Notes: generated by a model from the sequence alone, not told the origin. Counted from the stretch's first letter, positions 8,031 to 17,718 are shown. The stretch is 64,000 nt of DNA from VAZQ01 sp036557665 (GCA_036557665.1 DATBHG010000070.1:62001-126000), one strand, 5' to 3'. A program made the numbers and translations.

Positions 8031-8840
8031 TCATCCCCTGATCTGGCGGCCGGCGCGGACGTCCGCGATCAATGCGGTGAACGCATCGAGGCTGAGCTTG
8101 GCAACATTGGCATAGGTCTCGGTTTGGGCATCGATCCATTTCTCCCCATAGCCGATTGCGGTGTGTGCGAGCCGGATGCGGCCGTCGAGCCACGGTCCGC
8201 CGCCGAACCCTCCGATGACCGGAATGGATACCGCGCTGACCACAGCGGCTCCGGCTATCGGCCCTGAATTGGTGAAATCGAGGAGCGAGGCGCCGGCGGT
8301 TTCGAGCAGCTTCGCCTCCGCGACGAGCTTCGCGGTCGTTCCGGCGGTGGCCTGCGCTTGCGGCGCGGCCTGGGCGCTGTACGGGACGCCGTAGCGCAGT
8401 GCGGTCTGCGGGGTGAGCCCGAGCTGGGCGAACACGGGAATGCCTGCGCGCACGATCGCGCGCACCGCATCGGGGAATTCGCTGGCGCCGTCGAGCTTCA
8501 CCATGTCGGCGCCGCCCTCCTTCACCAGCCGGATGGCGGCGCGGACCGCGCTTTCCGTACCCTCCTGCAGCGGGCCGAACGGAAAATCGCAGCTCACCAG
8601 CGCGCGTGCTACCCCGCGCCGCACTGCTTTGCAGACCACCAGCATCTCCTCCATGGTGACTTCGAGCGGGTTCCCGTGCCCCCACAGATTCACGCCGACC
8701 GAATCTCCCACCGAAACGATGTCGACCCCCGCACGGTCCGCTATGCGCGAGATCTGATAATCCCAGGCGACTACCCCTACGCTCTTCATCCCGTCGCGCT
8801 TCATTTGGGCGAGTGCGGCAAGCGTCACTTTATCTCGCAT
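8031..8840 (-). CDS. Divergent ketopantoate hydroxymethyltransferase (PanB) homologue
   Basis: A 269-residue TIM-barrel protein of the PanB/PEP-mutase group. PanB-like landmarks are VGDSVG (Asp46), CDFPFGP (Asp85), GADMVKL and QLGLTPQTA. Key positions differ from true PanB: the metal-ligand Glu of KLEGG is Asp117 (KLDGA), the His of GHIGLTPQ is Gln139, and the catalytic LECVP segment reads LDFTN (Asp188). The protein is therefore probably an aldolase-like enzyme acting on another 2-keto acid, not pantothenate synthesis (inference). It converges with the broken HbpS/GlcG gene next to the oxygenase locus. There is no panC beside it. An AGAGAGA site precedes the ATG. Confidence 0.82.
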   Translation of the reverse strand: MRDKVTLAALAQMKRDGMKSVGVVAWDYQISRIADRAGVDIVSVGDSVGVNLWGHGNPLEVTMEEMLVVCKAVRRGVARALVSCDFPFGPLQEGTESAVRAAIRLVKEGGADMVKLDGASEFPDAVRAIVRAGIPVFAQLGLTPQTALRYGVPYSAQAAPQAQATAGTTAKLVAEAKLLETAGASLLDFTNSGPIAGAAVVSAVSIPVIGGFGGGPWLDGRIRLAHTAIGYGEKWIDAQTETYANVAKLSLDAFTALIADVRAGRQIRG

Positions 8841-8970
8841 GATCTCTCTTAGCCGTACGCCATAAGGACGATCGAGTCCGGCAGCCCTAAAACCGTTGTC
8901 ATAAGATAAGCGTGGCTACGCAGCTGTCTTGGTATGTGAAAGCTGTCCCCGGCTCCGACCGGAAATTTGC

Positions 8971-10092
8971 TCATGCATTCTGCATACAAACATTGAATGC
9001 GCGCACCGGGCGGTGGAAGCCTTTGAGCAGCAGCTCGCCGGCGGGCTCGGTGGTGGTCGAGGCCTCGATCGCGGCCTGCACTTTGGGATCGATGAGGATT
9101 TGCCTGTCTTTCGCGTCGGCGCATAGGCGCGCCGCAAGATTGACCACCGTGCCGACGGCGCCGTAGTCGAAACGGCCTTCAAAACCGATGCGGCCGAGCG
9201 TGGCATATCCATGCGCAATCCCGATCCCGAAGCCAAGCTCGTGTCCGCGCTTGCGCCAATTCGAGATGAGGGCGCCAACCTGCTCGCGCATGTCGATCGC
9301 CATCTGCACGGCTTTGAGATTGGGATCGGGGCACGGCAGCGGATCATTGAACAGGACCATGATCGCGTCGCCGGCAAATCGCTCGACCGTTCCCTCGTGC
9401 TTGTGGATCAGGCTGCCGAGCACGGCGTGATATTCGCGCAGCACCGCCATCAACTCCTCGGGCTCGGTCGTCTCGGAGAAGGCGGTGAAGCCGCGCAGGT
9501 CGCAGAACAGCACGGTAATCGCGCGGCGGTGGCTCTCGAGGACGCGATCATCGCCCGACGACAGGATCAGCTCGGTCACCTGTGGCGAAAGAAAGCGCTT
9601 GAGGCGACTCACGCGCTCGAGCTCGCAGACCTGTTGCTCCACTCGTTGCTCGAGAGTGCGATTCCAAACGGCCAGGTCGGCAGCCTGCGCGGCCACCTGG
9701 TCGTGCAGGCGCTTGCGCTCCAGAGATGCTCCCACACGGGCGCGCAACAAGGTGGGATTGAAAGGTTTGGGCAGATAATCCTCGGCTCCTAGCTCGATGC
9801 AGCGAATGACGCTGTCCATATCGTCGACGGCCGAGATCATGATCACGGGAATGTGCCGAAGCTTGTCATCCCGTTTCATCTGCTCCAGCACCTCGTAGCC
9901 GTTCATCTGCGGCATCATGATGTCGAGCAGCACGAGATCGAACGGCTTGCTGTGCAAGAGCTCCAAGGCTTGCCGGCCATCAACGGCCGTGCCGACGTTC
10001 GCATATCCCTCACGCGAGAGGCGCCGAGTGAGGGCATATCGATTGTCCTCGTTGTCGTCGACGACAAGTAGCGCTGCTTCCGCCTTGTTCAC
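8971..10092 (-). CDS. Response regulator with class III adenylate/guanylate cyclase output
   Basis: A 373-residue protein. A receiver domain (residues 6-120, phospho-acceptor Asp57 in LLDIMM, Lys109) is joined by a coiled-coil linker (~125-165) to a class III nucleotide cyclase domain (~190-345). Metal-binding Asp198 (CDLRGF) and Asp242 (FAGDAIM) and the transition-state residues in TVVNLAAR (Asn318, Arg322) are present, so it should be active. The adenine-selecting positions read Arg238 and Thr315, variants common in bacterial cyclases. The start is GTG 10092, overlapping the upstream TGA by four bases (GTGA). It is the last gene of the kinase operon, making cAMP (or cGMP) the likely output. 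Confidence 0.93.
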   Translation of the reverse strand: MNKAEAALLVVDDNEDNRYALTRRLSREGYANVGTAVDGRQALELLHSKPFDLVLLDIMMPQMNGYEVLEQMKRDDKLRHIPVIMISAVDDMDSVIRCIELGAEDYLPKPFNPTLLRARVGASLERKRLHDQVAAQAADLAVWNRTLEQRVEQQVCELERVSRLKRFLSPQVTELILSSGDDRVLESHRRAITVLFCDLRGFTAFSETTEPEELMAVLREYHAVLGSLIHKHEGTVERFAGDAIMVLFNDPLPCPDPNLKAVQMAIDMREQVGALISNWRKRGHELGFGIGIAHGYATLGRIGFEGRFDYGAVGTVVNLAARLCADAKDRQILIDPKVQAAIEASTTTEPAGELLLKGFHRPVRAFNVCMQNA

Positions 10093-10463
10093 GACGCGCT
10101 CGCCCCCGGCACCAGCGCGCGGATCTTGCCGAGCAGCCGGCTGAGCTCCACCGGCTTGGTGTCGAAGTCGTCGCAGCCCGCGGCGAGTGCCTTTTCCTGA
10201 TCGCCGGCCATCGCGTGTGCCGTCAGCGCAATGATCGGAATCCCGCTCGTCTCCGGTGTCCCCTTGATCCGACGCGTCGCCTCCCACCCGTCGAGCACGG
10301 GCAGGCCTAGATCCATCAACACAAGGTCCGGCTTTTCGCTCGCTGCCAAAGCAACGCCCTGCGCGCCGTCTATGGCGATGATGACCGTGTGGCCCGCACG
10401 CGTAAGCCGGCTTTTCAGCATATAAATGTTGTCCTCGTTGTCCTCCACGTAGAGAATCTTCAT
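10089..10463 (-). CDS. Single-domain CheY-like response regulator
   Basis: A 124-residue free receiver domain. It has the acidic pocket (VEDNEDN), phospho-acceptor Asp51 in VLMDLGLP, the Thr/Ser switch in ALTAHAM, and Lys in DTKPV. There is no output domain, so it acts as a phosphate relay or by protein contact. The ATG at 10463 overlaps the kinase stop by four bases (ATGA), and its own stop overlaps the GTG of the cyclase gene, so all three are translationally coupled. The DivK-like layout fits an intermediate between the kinase and the cyclase regulator (inference). Confidence 0.94.
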   Translation of the reverse strand: MKILYVEDNEDNIYMLKSRLTRAGHTVIIAIDGAQGVALAASEKPDLVLMDLGLPVLDGWEATRRIKGTPETSGIPIIALTAHAMAGDQEKALAAGCDDFDTKPVELSRLLGKIRALVPGASAS

Positions 10464-13400
10464 GCTCGCCCCGCGACGGTTGGCTTGACCCATTTGCTGA
10501 GCTCGGTCGTCAGCCGGCGCAGCATCTCATCGGGTTCGCTCTTCTCAATGATGCGCTCGACCCCGCCGTTGAGGCGGTCGCGATCCGCCTGCGTCAGGTC
10601 CTTGGCCGTTATGACGACGACCGGGATATCGCGCCATTCGGCGCGCGCTCGCAGCTCGTCGAGAAACTCGAATCCGTTCATTCGCGGCATCATCAGATCG
10701 AGAATAATGACATCGGGCCGCGAGGAAACAAGCGAATCGAGCGCGATGCGCCCGTTCTCCGCCTCGATGACATGCCAGCCGATCGGCTCCAACGCGTGGC
10801 GCACGCCCCGGCGCACCACGTCGTCATCGTCAATAAGCAGGATGCGGCCAGCAGAGGAGCCGCAGACCTGTCGCAATGCTTCGATGAGCTTGCTGCGGTC
10901 CACGGGTTTGACCAGGTAGCCGGCGGCGCCCAGGGCATAGCCCCGATTTTTCTCCTCCACGATCGTCATCAGCACGACGGGAATGCCTGACAATGCCGGA
11001 TCGCCCTTCATGGCGGCCAGCACGGTCCAGCCGTCAAGGTCGGGCATCATGATGTCGAGCGTGACCGCCGCGGGTCGCAGCTCGCGAGCGAGCCGCAGGC
11101 CCTCCTGGCCGCCCTTTGCCGTGGTCACGGCAAACCCCGCCCGCTCCAGGTGGCGCGCCACCAGCTCGCGTACAGTCGGATCATCGTCCACCACCAGAAC
11201 GCGGGACGCCTGCGATGGGTCTGGACCGGAATGGCTGCGGCTGGGCTCCGCTCCCGCGACCAGGACCGGTGGCTCGGTCTGCACGATGCACGGCAGGCGA
11301 ATTGTGAAAGTTGAGCCGTCACCGGGATTGCTGTCGACGGTAATGTCTCCGCCCATCATCCGGCAGAAATGACGGCTGATGGCGAGGCCGAGGCCCGTGC
11401 CTCCATACCTGCGGGTAGTGGACGAATCCGCCTGCGAGAATTCCTGGAACAATCTTCCTATCTGCTCCGCATTCATTCCGATACCGGTATCTGTGATCGC
11501 AACGGCGATCCACTCGCGCCCGTCATCCGGTTGACGGCGCGCAGAGATCGTGACCGTGCCGTTTTCGCTGAACTTGTTGGCGTTGCTCACCAGGTTGAGC
11601 AGGGCTTGCCGGAATCGAATCTGATCCGCATGAATAGTCCCGATCTCCGGCCGGCAATCCACGACGAGCTGATTGCCGTTCTTGCTCGCGAGGGGCTCGA
11701 TGGTCTTGACCACATCCTCGATAAGCGGAGCCAACGGGAACGACTCCAGATGCAGCTCCATTCTCCCGGCTTCGATCTTGGAAAGATCGAGAATGTCGTT
11801 GATCAGAGCGAGGAGGTGCCGCGCCGCGCGCAGCACCCGATCGAGCGGCTCGACCTCGTCCTTCCGCTTGAGATCGCGGGCGTCCTCCAGCAGCATCTCG
11901 GTTACGCCGATGATCGCGTTCAAGGGCGTGCGCAGCTCGTGGCTCATATTGGCGAGGAACTGCGATTTGTGCTGGCTTGCGACCTCGAGTTGGTGACTCT
12001 TCTCGCCGACCTCCGTGAACAGCCGCGCGTTCTGAATGGCCAGAGCCGATTGAGCCGCGAAGGTCCGCAGCAGCTCGATGGTATTGGCGGGGAACTCGCC
12101 AGGGGTCCTCCGGCGGACCACGAGGGCGCCGACGGTCTTGCCGTAATGAATGAGCGGCAGGATCAACCGCGCCCGGTAACCGGCGCGCAAGATAGTTTCA
12201 TTGACGACGCTGGACGGTAGATCGCGTATATCAGCGACTTGGCTCAATTCCTTCGCCTTGACGGCATCGGTAACGGCTTCGGAAACCTCGGCATGCATGT
12301 TGCGCAGCATCGTGATCTGCTCCGCGTTCATGCCGAATGTAGCACTGAGCTGGAATTCTCGGCGCTGCTCGTCAAAGACGTAGATCGCCCCCACTTCCGT
12401 ACCGGAAATCTGGGTTGCCTTGGCCACAATCGTCTCGAGCACCGTCTTCAGATCGAGCGTCGAGTTCACAGCTTGTGAAACTGCGCCGAGCGCCCGTAAT
12501 TCTTCGACTGAGCGTGCGAGCTCGGTGGTGCGCGTACGAAGCTCGTTCAACAGGCGCACATTCTCGATGGCGATGACGGCTTGACTGGCGAAATTCGTGA
12601 CCAGCTCGATCTGCTTTTCGGTGAACGGCCGTACTTCCTGGCGATAAATGGCGATGGCGCCGACCAACTCGTTCTCCTTTAACATCGGCACGGCCAGCAG
12701 CGTGCGTGCGCCGCCGATATCAGCCAAAGCAACGAGCGGTCGCCATCCTCTGATATACGCGGGCTCGGTCCGGATGTCGGCGACTTGAAAAAATTTCTTT
12801 GTATGCGGAAGCCGCGCGAGCGGAACGTCAGGCTCAGGTTGCATCACGATGTCGGGTGGCCGCTCCTCGGCGAGCTCTGGGGGTACGCCATGGAGCGCGA
12901 CAGGTCGAAATCCCCCGCCTTCGGACAGCCACAGCATGCCGTACTTGGCTTCGCAGAGCGTGGTCGCATTCTCCAGCATCGTGTCGAACACTGTGTCGAG
13001 CTCGCCGGAGCTCGAAATGACGCGAAGCACATCGGCGGTGGCCGTCTGCTGCTGTAGGGATTCGCGGAGCTCATTGAGCAGCCGGACATTTTCTATGGCT
13101 ATGACGGCCTGATCGGCAAAGGTCGTCACCAGCTCGATCTGTTTTGCCGAGAATGGCTGCGGCAGGGCCCTGCCGACGAAAATCACCCCTACGACATCTC
13201 CTTTGCTCAGCAATGGGGTGCCGATCGCGGCCCGGTAGCCTGCCACCTTTTGCGCGTCCCCCCAGGTATAATCGGGATCCGCGAGCACGTCAGTGACGTG
13301 GACGACTTGTGCTTCAAGTGCGGCTCGACCCGTGATGCTGCCTCGATCGAGCGGCACCTCGAGCGGCTGGAAAAAATTCTTGATCCGTGCGTGCACATCG

Positions 13401-15793
13401 GGTGTATGGCCGTAGCTGGCAGCCCAGCGTAGGAAATTGCCCTCCCGTTGAAACAGCCAAGCATGATCTGCCTCGCAGAGCCGCGTTGCCGACTCGACGA
13501 GCGTATCGAGCACTTTATCCAGGTTGAAGGTTGACCGGCTGATGACCTTGAGCACGTCCGCGGTGGCGGTCTGCTGCTGCAGCGATTCGCGCACCTCGTT
13601 GAGCAGCCGAACGTTCTCGATGGCGATCACCGCCTGCCGTGCAAAATTGGTGACCAGCTCGATCTGTTTGCCGGTGAAGGGACGCACTTCCTGGCGATAG
13701 ATGAGAATGGCGCCGACAAGCTCGTTCTCCTTCACCATTGGCACAGCGAGCGTAGCTCGGGCGCCTGCAAGCTTGGCGAGGGTCGCTCCGGTAAAACCCG
13801 GCGGGGCACCGGGGTGGTCCGGCTCGTCCCGGATATCGGCAATCTCGAGAGGCTGTTTTGTCGCCAAGGCACGTCCGAGCACCGTCCCAGGGTCTGGCCG
13901 GACAACTGGAGAGCGTCGTCTCTCCTCGGCATATTCCTGCGGAGCGCCATGCAGTGCGACTGCACGCAATGCATCTCCCTCAGACCGATACAGGACGCCG
14001 AATTTGGCCTCGCAGAGTCTGGTCGCGTTCTCCAGCACCGCGTCGAAAACCGGCGCAAGGTCCCCGGGCGAGCCGCTGATAACTTGCAGCACTTCCGAGG
14101 TTGCGGTCTGCTGCTCGAGGGCCTCGGAGAGCTCCCGCGTGCGCTCTTGCTCGGCTTCGAACAACCGCACGTTCTCGATCGCGATCACCGCCTGGTCGGC
14201 AAAGGTGGTCGCCAGCTCGATCTGTTTGTCGGTGAAGGGTCGCACAGTGTTCCGCTGTAGAGCGATCACGCCGATGGGCGTTCCCTCTCGCATGAGCGGG
14301 ACGCCCAACAGGGTACGAAATCCGCCGATTCTTGCTGCTTCGGTCATTTCGTGCTCTGGGTCGGCCAGCACATCCGGCACATGAATGGTTCTGCCTTCCA
14401 GTACAGTGCGGCCGACCACCGAGCCCCGACCCCGTGGAATCGGATGGTTTTCCATATACGCTTGATAATCGGAAGCGAACCCGTAGCTGGCCGCGAACTG
14501 CAGAACGTCCCCCTTTGGGCGGACTATGCCCGCCATATCCGCCTCGCAAAGCCGCGCTGCCGACTCCACTAGTGTGCTGAGCACGGTTGGCAAGTCGAAG
14601 GTCGAGCGGCTAATGACCTTGAGCACTTCGGCAGTGGCCGTCTGCTGCTGCAGAGATTCAGAGAGCTCGCGCGTGCGCTGCTGCTCGGCATCGAACAGCC
14701 GCACGTTCTCGATCGCGATCACCGCCTGATCGGCAAAAGTGGTGACCAGCTCGATTTGCTTGTTGGTGAAGGGCGCGACGTTGGTTTTCCACAGCACCAT
14801 GGTACCGAGGGGCATTCCGTCGCGAAGCAAGGGGACAGCAAGCACCGTGCGATAAGCTCCTATCCGCTGGGCTTCGTGAAAATCATATTCAGGGTCGCAG
14901 AGGACGTCGGGAATATGTATGGCGCTCTGCTCGAGAAGAGCGCGAGCGGTCGCGGTCCCGCGCCCGGCAGGAATCGGCGAGCGCTCCCAAAGCTGCAAAA
15001 GGTCGCGCGGCGTATTGTATGCTGCCGCCGCGCGCAGCAATCCTTCCTCCAATCGGAATATCATGCAGTGCTTGGTGCCGCACAATCTCGCTGCGGACTC
15101 GACAAGGGTGTCGAGCACTGTCCGGAGATCGAAGGCGGAGCGGCTGATGACCTGCAGAACCTCGGATGTCGCGGTCTGCTGGTCCAGCGCTTCCGAAAGC
15201 TCGCGTGCTCGCTGCTGCTCGGCGTCGAACAGCCGAACGTTCTCGATCGCGATCACCGCCTGGTCGGCGAAGGTCTGCAGCAATGCGATCTGGGGGGGCG
15301 AGAAAGGCCCGGGTTGTGCGCGCGCAACCGAGATTGCTCCGATGGGATCGGCATTGTGCAGCATCGGTACCGACAGGATGCTGCGATACGTCACCGCCGC
15401 TGCGACATCCAGGAGCCTGTAGCCAGGCTCCGCCAGCACATCGGGAATATGGGCGATACCCCGATGCAGGATCGCGTGTCCGGACGCCGTTGTTTCGTCA
15501 ACCGGCATCGGAACGGCGCGCTGAACGGCTTGCAAGCCTTCGCGTGAGATGCCGTGACAGGCACGCAAACGGAGCAGATCACCCTCCAGACGAAATACAA
15601 CGCAAAACTGCCCGCCGCACAGCCGCACTGCGCTCTCGGCAATCGTGTCGAACACCGGTTGGACATCCGTCGGCGAGCGTGCGATGACGCGCAGAACTTC
15701 CGCGCTCGCCGCCTGGAGCTCACGGGCCTCGGCGAGCTCACGCTGTGCGTGCGCGAGCTGGTTTTCGGTCAGTGTATCGAAGGCGTGTGCCAT
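10460..15793 (-). CDS. Hybrid histidine kinase with seven tandem GAF domains and two receivers
   Basis: A 1777-residue cytoplasmic sensor kinase without transmembrane segments. Seven GAF domains occupy about residues 45-188, 223-365, 400-545, 577-730, 758-905, 932-1082 and 1114-1258. They are joined by near-identical linkers of the form QQTATAEVLKVIS. Next come HisKA (His1285 in MSHELRTP), HATPase_c (N-box near 1404, DTGIGM 1435-1440, GTGLGLA 1465-1471), and two receivers (Asp1580 and Asp1699). The second receiver lacks the usual KP after its last strand, reading IIEKSEPD. The repeats are visible as recurring DNA about every 520-555 bases. ATG 15793 follows a TTGGAAG site. It heads a coupled three-gene operon. 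Confidence 0.96.
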   Translation of the reverse strand: MAHAFDTLTENQLAHAQRELAEARELQAASAEVLRVIARSPTDVQPVFDTIAESAVRLCGGQFCVVFRLEGDLLRLRACHGISREGLQAVQRAVPMPVDETTASGHAILHRGIAHIPDVLAEPGYRLLDVAAAVTYRSILSVPMLHNADPIGAISVARAQPGPFSPPQIALLQTFADQAVIAIENVRLFDAEQQRARELSEALDQQTATSEVLQVISRSAFDLRTVLDTLVESAARLCGTKHCMIFRLEEGLLRAAAAYNTPRDLLQLWERSPIPAGRGTATARALLEQSAIHIPDVLCDPEYDFHEAQRIGAYRTVLAVPLLRDGMPLGTMVLWKTNVAPFTNKQIELVTTFADQAVIAIENVRLFDAEQQRTRELSESLQQQTATAEVLKVISRSTFDLPTVLSTLVESAARLCEADMAGIVRPKGDVLQFAASYGFASDYQAYMENHPIPRGRGSVVGRTVLEGRTIHVPDVLADPEHEMTEAARIGGFRTLLGVPLMREGTPIGVIALQRNTVRPFTDKQIELATTFADQAVIAIENVRLFEAEQERTRELSEALEQQTATSEVLQVISGSPGDLAPVFDAVLENATRLCEAKFGVLYRSEGDALRAVALHGAPQEYAEERRRSPVVRPDPGTVLGRALATKQPLEIADIRDEPDHPGAPPGFTGATLAKLAGARATLAVPMVKENELVGAILIYRQEVRPFTGKQIELVTNFARQAVIAIENVRLLNEVRESLQQQTATADVLKVISRSTFNLDKVLDTLVESATRLCEADHAWLFQREGNFLRWAASYGHTPDVHARIKNFFQPLEVPLDRGSITGRAALEAQVVHVTDVLADPDYTWGDAQKVAGYRAAIGTPLLSKGDVVGVIFVGRALPQPFSAKQIELVTTFADQAVIAIENVRLLNELRESLQQQTATADVLRVISSSGELDTVFDTMLENATTLCEAKYGMLWLSEGGGFRPVALHGVPPELAEERPPDIVMQPEPDVPLARLPHTKKFFQVADIRTEPAYIRGWRPLVALADIGGARTLLAVPMLKENELVGAIAIYRQEVRPFTEKQIELVTNFASQAVIAIENVRLLNELRTRTTELARSVEELRALGAVSQAVNSTLDLKTVLETIVAKATQISGTEVGAIYVFDEQRREFQLSATFGMNAEQITMLRNMHAEVSEAVTDAVKAKELSQVADIRDLPSSVVNETILRAGYRARLILPLIHYGKTVGALVVRRRTPGEFPANTIELLRTFAAQSALAIQNARLFTEVGEKSHQLEVASQHKSQFLANMSHELRTPLNAIIGVTEMLLEDARDLKRKDEVEPLDRVLRAARHLLALINDILDLSKIEAGRMELHLESFPLAPLIEDVVKTIEPLASKNGNQLVVDCRPEIGTIHADQIRFRQALLNLVSNANKFSENGTVTISARRQPDDGREWIAVAITDTGIGMNAEQIGRLFQEFSQADSSTTRRYGGTGLGLAISRHFCRMMGGDITVDSNPGDGSTFTIRLPCIVQTEPPVLVAGAEPSRSHSGPDPSQASRVLVVDDDPTVRELVARHLERAGFAVTTAKGGQEGLRLARELRPAAVTLDIMMPDLDGWTVLAAMKGDPALSGIPVVLMTIVEEKNRGYALGAAGYLVKPVDRSKLIEALRQVCGSSAGRILLIDDDDVVRRGVRHALEPIGWHVIEAENGRIALDSLVSSRPDVIILDLMMPRMNGFEFLDELRARAEWRDIPVVVITAKDLTQADRDRLNGGVERIIEKSEPDEMLRRLTTELSKWVKPTVAGRA

Positions 15794-16003
15794 CAGCTTC
15801 CAAGCGGATTTCGCTTTTCGTCGGACTTGTCGCAGATTCGCGAAAATGTACGCGACCCCTGGGATCGGCTCAATGGCTTCTCAGGCTATGCAGGCTTCCA
15901 TAGCCTCGGCCACGCGGAGGGATGAGACATTGGCTCGCCCCGCGCACTGGCGATCGCCATTGCCGCAAACCTGCACATGCTGCAGGCGTCGTTTCCATGG
16001 CGA
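15794..16003. promoter_or_regulatory. Kinase operon upstream region with an 8-bp hairpin
   Basis: A 210-base gap between the ABC permease stop and the hybrid kinase start, both on the minus strand. It contains a perfect inverted repeat AGGCTATG (15883-15890) / CATAGCCT (15899-15906) with an 8-base loop. There is no following T-tract in either direction, so it may be an operator or structured leader of the kinase gene instead of a terminator of the importer operon. No clear -35/-10 pair was identified. Confidence 0.35.
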
Positions 16004-16846
16004 TCATCGGATTCCGGCGCGTATGAAGCTCTGCACGAACTGCCGCTGAAACAGCAGGAAGCCGACCAGCAGCGGGGCGGAAGTCATCAGCGTCGCCGCG
16101 CAGATCACCGACCAGTCGATGCCCTGATCGGTGGAGGCGAATACCTGCAGCCCGACCGTGAGCGGGCGCGCCTCGACGGAGTTGGTCACGATCAGCGGCC
16201 AGAGGAAATTATTCCAGTGGTAGCTCACCGATACCAATGCATAGGCGAGGTAGACCGGCTTTGCGAGCGGGACGTACACCCGCCACAGCACTTGTAACGG
16301 CCCCGCGCCCTCGACGCGCGCGGCGTCATCGAGCTCCGCCGGCACGCTCTTGAATGTCTGCCGCAGCAAAAAGATGCCAAAGGCTGAGGCGACGTACGGG
16401 AGCGCGATCCCGGGAATGGTGTCTACGAGGCCGAGCCACGACATGGTGCGATAGTTCTCGACGATGAGCACGTCCGGCATGATCATCAGCTGCAGGAGCA
16501 CAAGGGCAAAGGCGATCTCGCGGCCGACAAACGCGAAACGCGCAAAGGCATAAGCGGCAAGCGTGCACAGCGCGAGCTGACAGGCAAGAATAAGTGTCAC
16601 CAGAACGAAAGTGTTGAGGAAATATCGAGCGAACGGCGCCGCTTGCCAGGCGCGGGCAAAATTCTCGAGTGTCAACGGCGCGGCAGGAGTGAATCGTGCG
16701 GAGAATTCGGGAGGATGAAAGGCAGTCCAGAGCGCGTAAGCAAGTGGGAGCAGCCACAACAGCGCGAGCAGCCAGGCCGCCATCGATTCGAGCGCACCGC
16801 CGGCACCCTGCAGCGCATACGGGACGGGCTGCGGCCGCGCGGTCAT
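16004..16846 (-). CDS. Carbohydrate ABC transporter permease (UgpE-like)
   Basis: A 280-residue inner-membrane permease with about six transmembrane segments, first near residues 20-40. The EAA coupling loop is visible in AELDDAARVEGAGPLQVLWRV. The MDR-like C-terminus FLLFQRQFVQSFIRAGIR is typical of the second permease of sugar/glycerol-phosphate importers. ATG 16846 overlaps the stop of the first permease gene by four bases (ATGA), which decides the start over an upstream in-frame ATG at 16951. Substrate is not readable; sugar, polyol or glycerol-phosphate is expected from the family. Confidence 0.93.
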   Translation of the reverse strand: MTARPQPVPYALQGAGGALESMAAWLLALLWLLPLAYALWTAFHPPEFSARFTPAAPLTLENFARAWQAAPFARYFLNTFVLVTLILACQLALCTLAAYAFARFAFVGREIAFALVLLQLMIMPDVLIVENYRTMSWLGLVDTIPGIALPYVASAFGIFLLRQTFKSVPAELDDAARVEGAGPLQVLWRVYVPLAKPVYLAYALVSVSYHWNNFLWPLIVTNSVEARPLTVGLQVFASTDQGIDWSVICAATLMTSAPLLVGFLLFQRQFVQSFIRAGIR

Positions 16847-17718
16847 CGGTAGTGGATCCGGCGGTCGAGCAGGAGGTATTGGCTCAGAGCGACGGCAGCG
16901 AGCAGCGCGAGCAGGATCATGGTCAACGCCGCAGCATAGGTGCTGTCCCAATATTTGAAGCCGACCTCATAGACGTAATAGAGGAGCAGCGCGGTTGCGT
17001 TGTCGGGGCCGCCGCGGGTCATGACGATGATGTGATCGATGGTGCGGAATGCATTGATCACCGCGTTGACCAGGACAAACAGCGTCGTCGGCATCAACAG
17101 CGGGAACTGCACCCGGCGAAAGTAGGTGAAACGCGATGCGCCTTCGAGCGCCGCCGCCTCGGCGAGTGTGGGCGAGATTTGCTGGAGCGCGGCGAGGTAG
17201 AAGATCATGAAGAACCCCGCTTCCTTCCAGATCGCCACCACGATGACGCATCCGAGGGCGGTATCGGGGCTGCCCAGCCAGTTATGGGCGGGCGCGCCGA
17301 ACAGCGATAGCACCTGATCGAGGAGCCCGTATTGCGGGGTGTAGAAGAACAGCCAGATATTGGCCACTGCGATCATCGGCAGCACGGTTGGCGTGAAATA
17401 GGCCATGCGTACCGCCGCGCGTCCGACAATGCGGTCGTTGACCCAGATCGCCATGATGAGCGCAAGCGCGATCGAAACCGGAATGGTGCCGAGCGCAAAC
17501 ACGAGATTGTTGGTGAGCGCCTGCCAAAACACGGCGTCGCTCAGCATGGAACGGTAGTTGTCGAGCCCGACGAAGACGCTTGCCCGGCGCAGCTTCGGGG
17601 TGGACCAGAAACTGTCGATGAAGGTCGCGAGCGCCGGCCAATGGGTGAAGAGGGCGAGAAGCGCCATGGCCGGAAGAAGCAGCAGCCAGCCGTAGAGACT
17701 ATACGCGCTGCGCCGCAC
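16843..17718 (-). CDS. Carbohydrate ABC transporter permease (UgpA-like)
   Basis: A 291-residue inner-membrane permease, partner of the UgpE-like protein. Six hydrophobic segments are visible, beginning with LYGWLLLLPAMALLALF. The EAA loop is in PTLAEAAALEGASRFTYFRR, followed by FPLLMP and the TRGGPDNAT motif common to this subfamily. The start is a GTG at 17718. It lies 108 bases after the binding-protein stop, a gap wide enough for a hairpin or minor promoter, though none is obvious. It is part of the ATPase-receptor-permease-permease operon. Confidence 0.93.
   Translation of the reverse strand: MRRSAYSLYGWLLLLPAMALLALFTHWPALATFIDSFWSTPKLRRASVFVGLDNYRSMLSDAVFWQALTNNLVFALGTIPVSIALALIMAIWVNDRIVGRAAVRMAYFTPTVLPMIAVANIWLFFYTPQYGLLDQVLSLFGAPAHNWLGSPDTALGCVIVVAIWKEAGFFMIFYLAALQQISPTLAEAAALEGASRFTYFRRVQFPLLMPTTLFVLVNAVINAFRTIDHIIVMTRGGPDNATALLLYYVYEVGFKYWDSTYAAALTMILLALLAAVALSQYLLLDRRIHYR

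Noticed and set aside
12540..15260. Regularly spaced repeated DNA (about 540 bases) resembling a satellite or repeat array
   Set aside because: The repeats are coding: they are the linker and last helix of successive GAF domains in one kinase.
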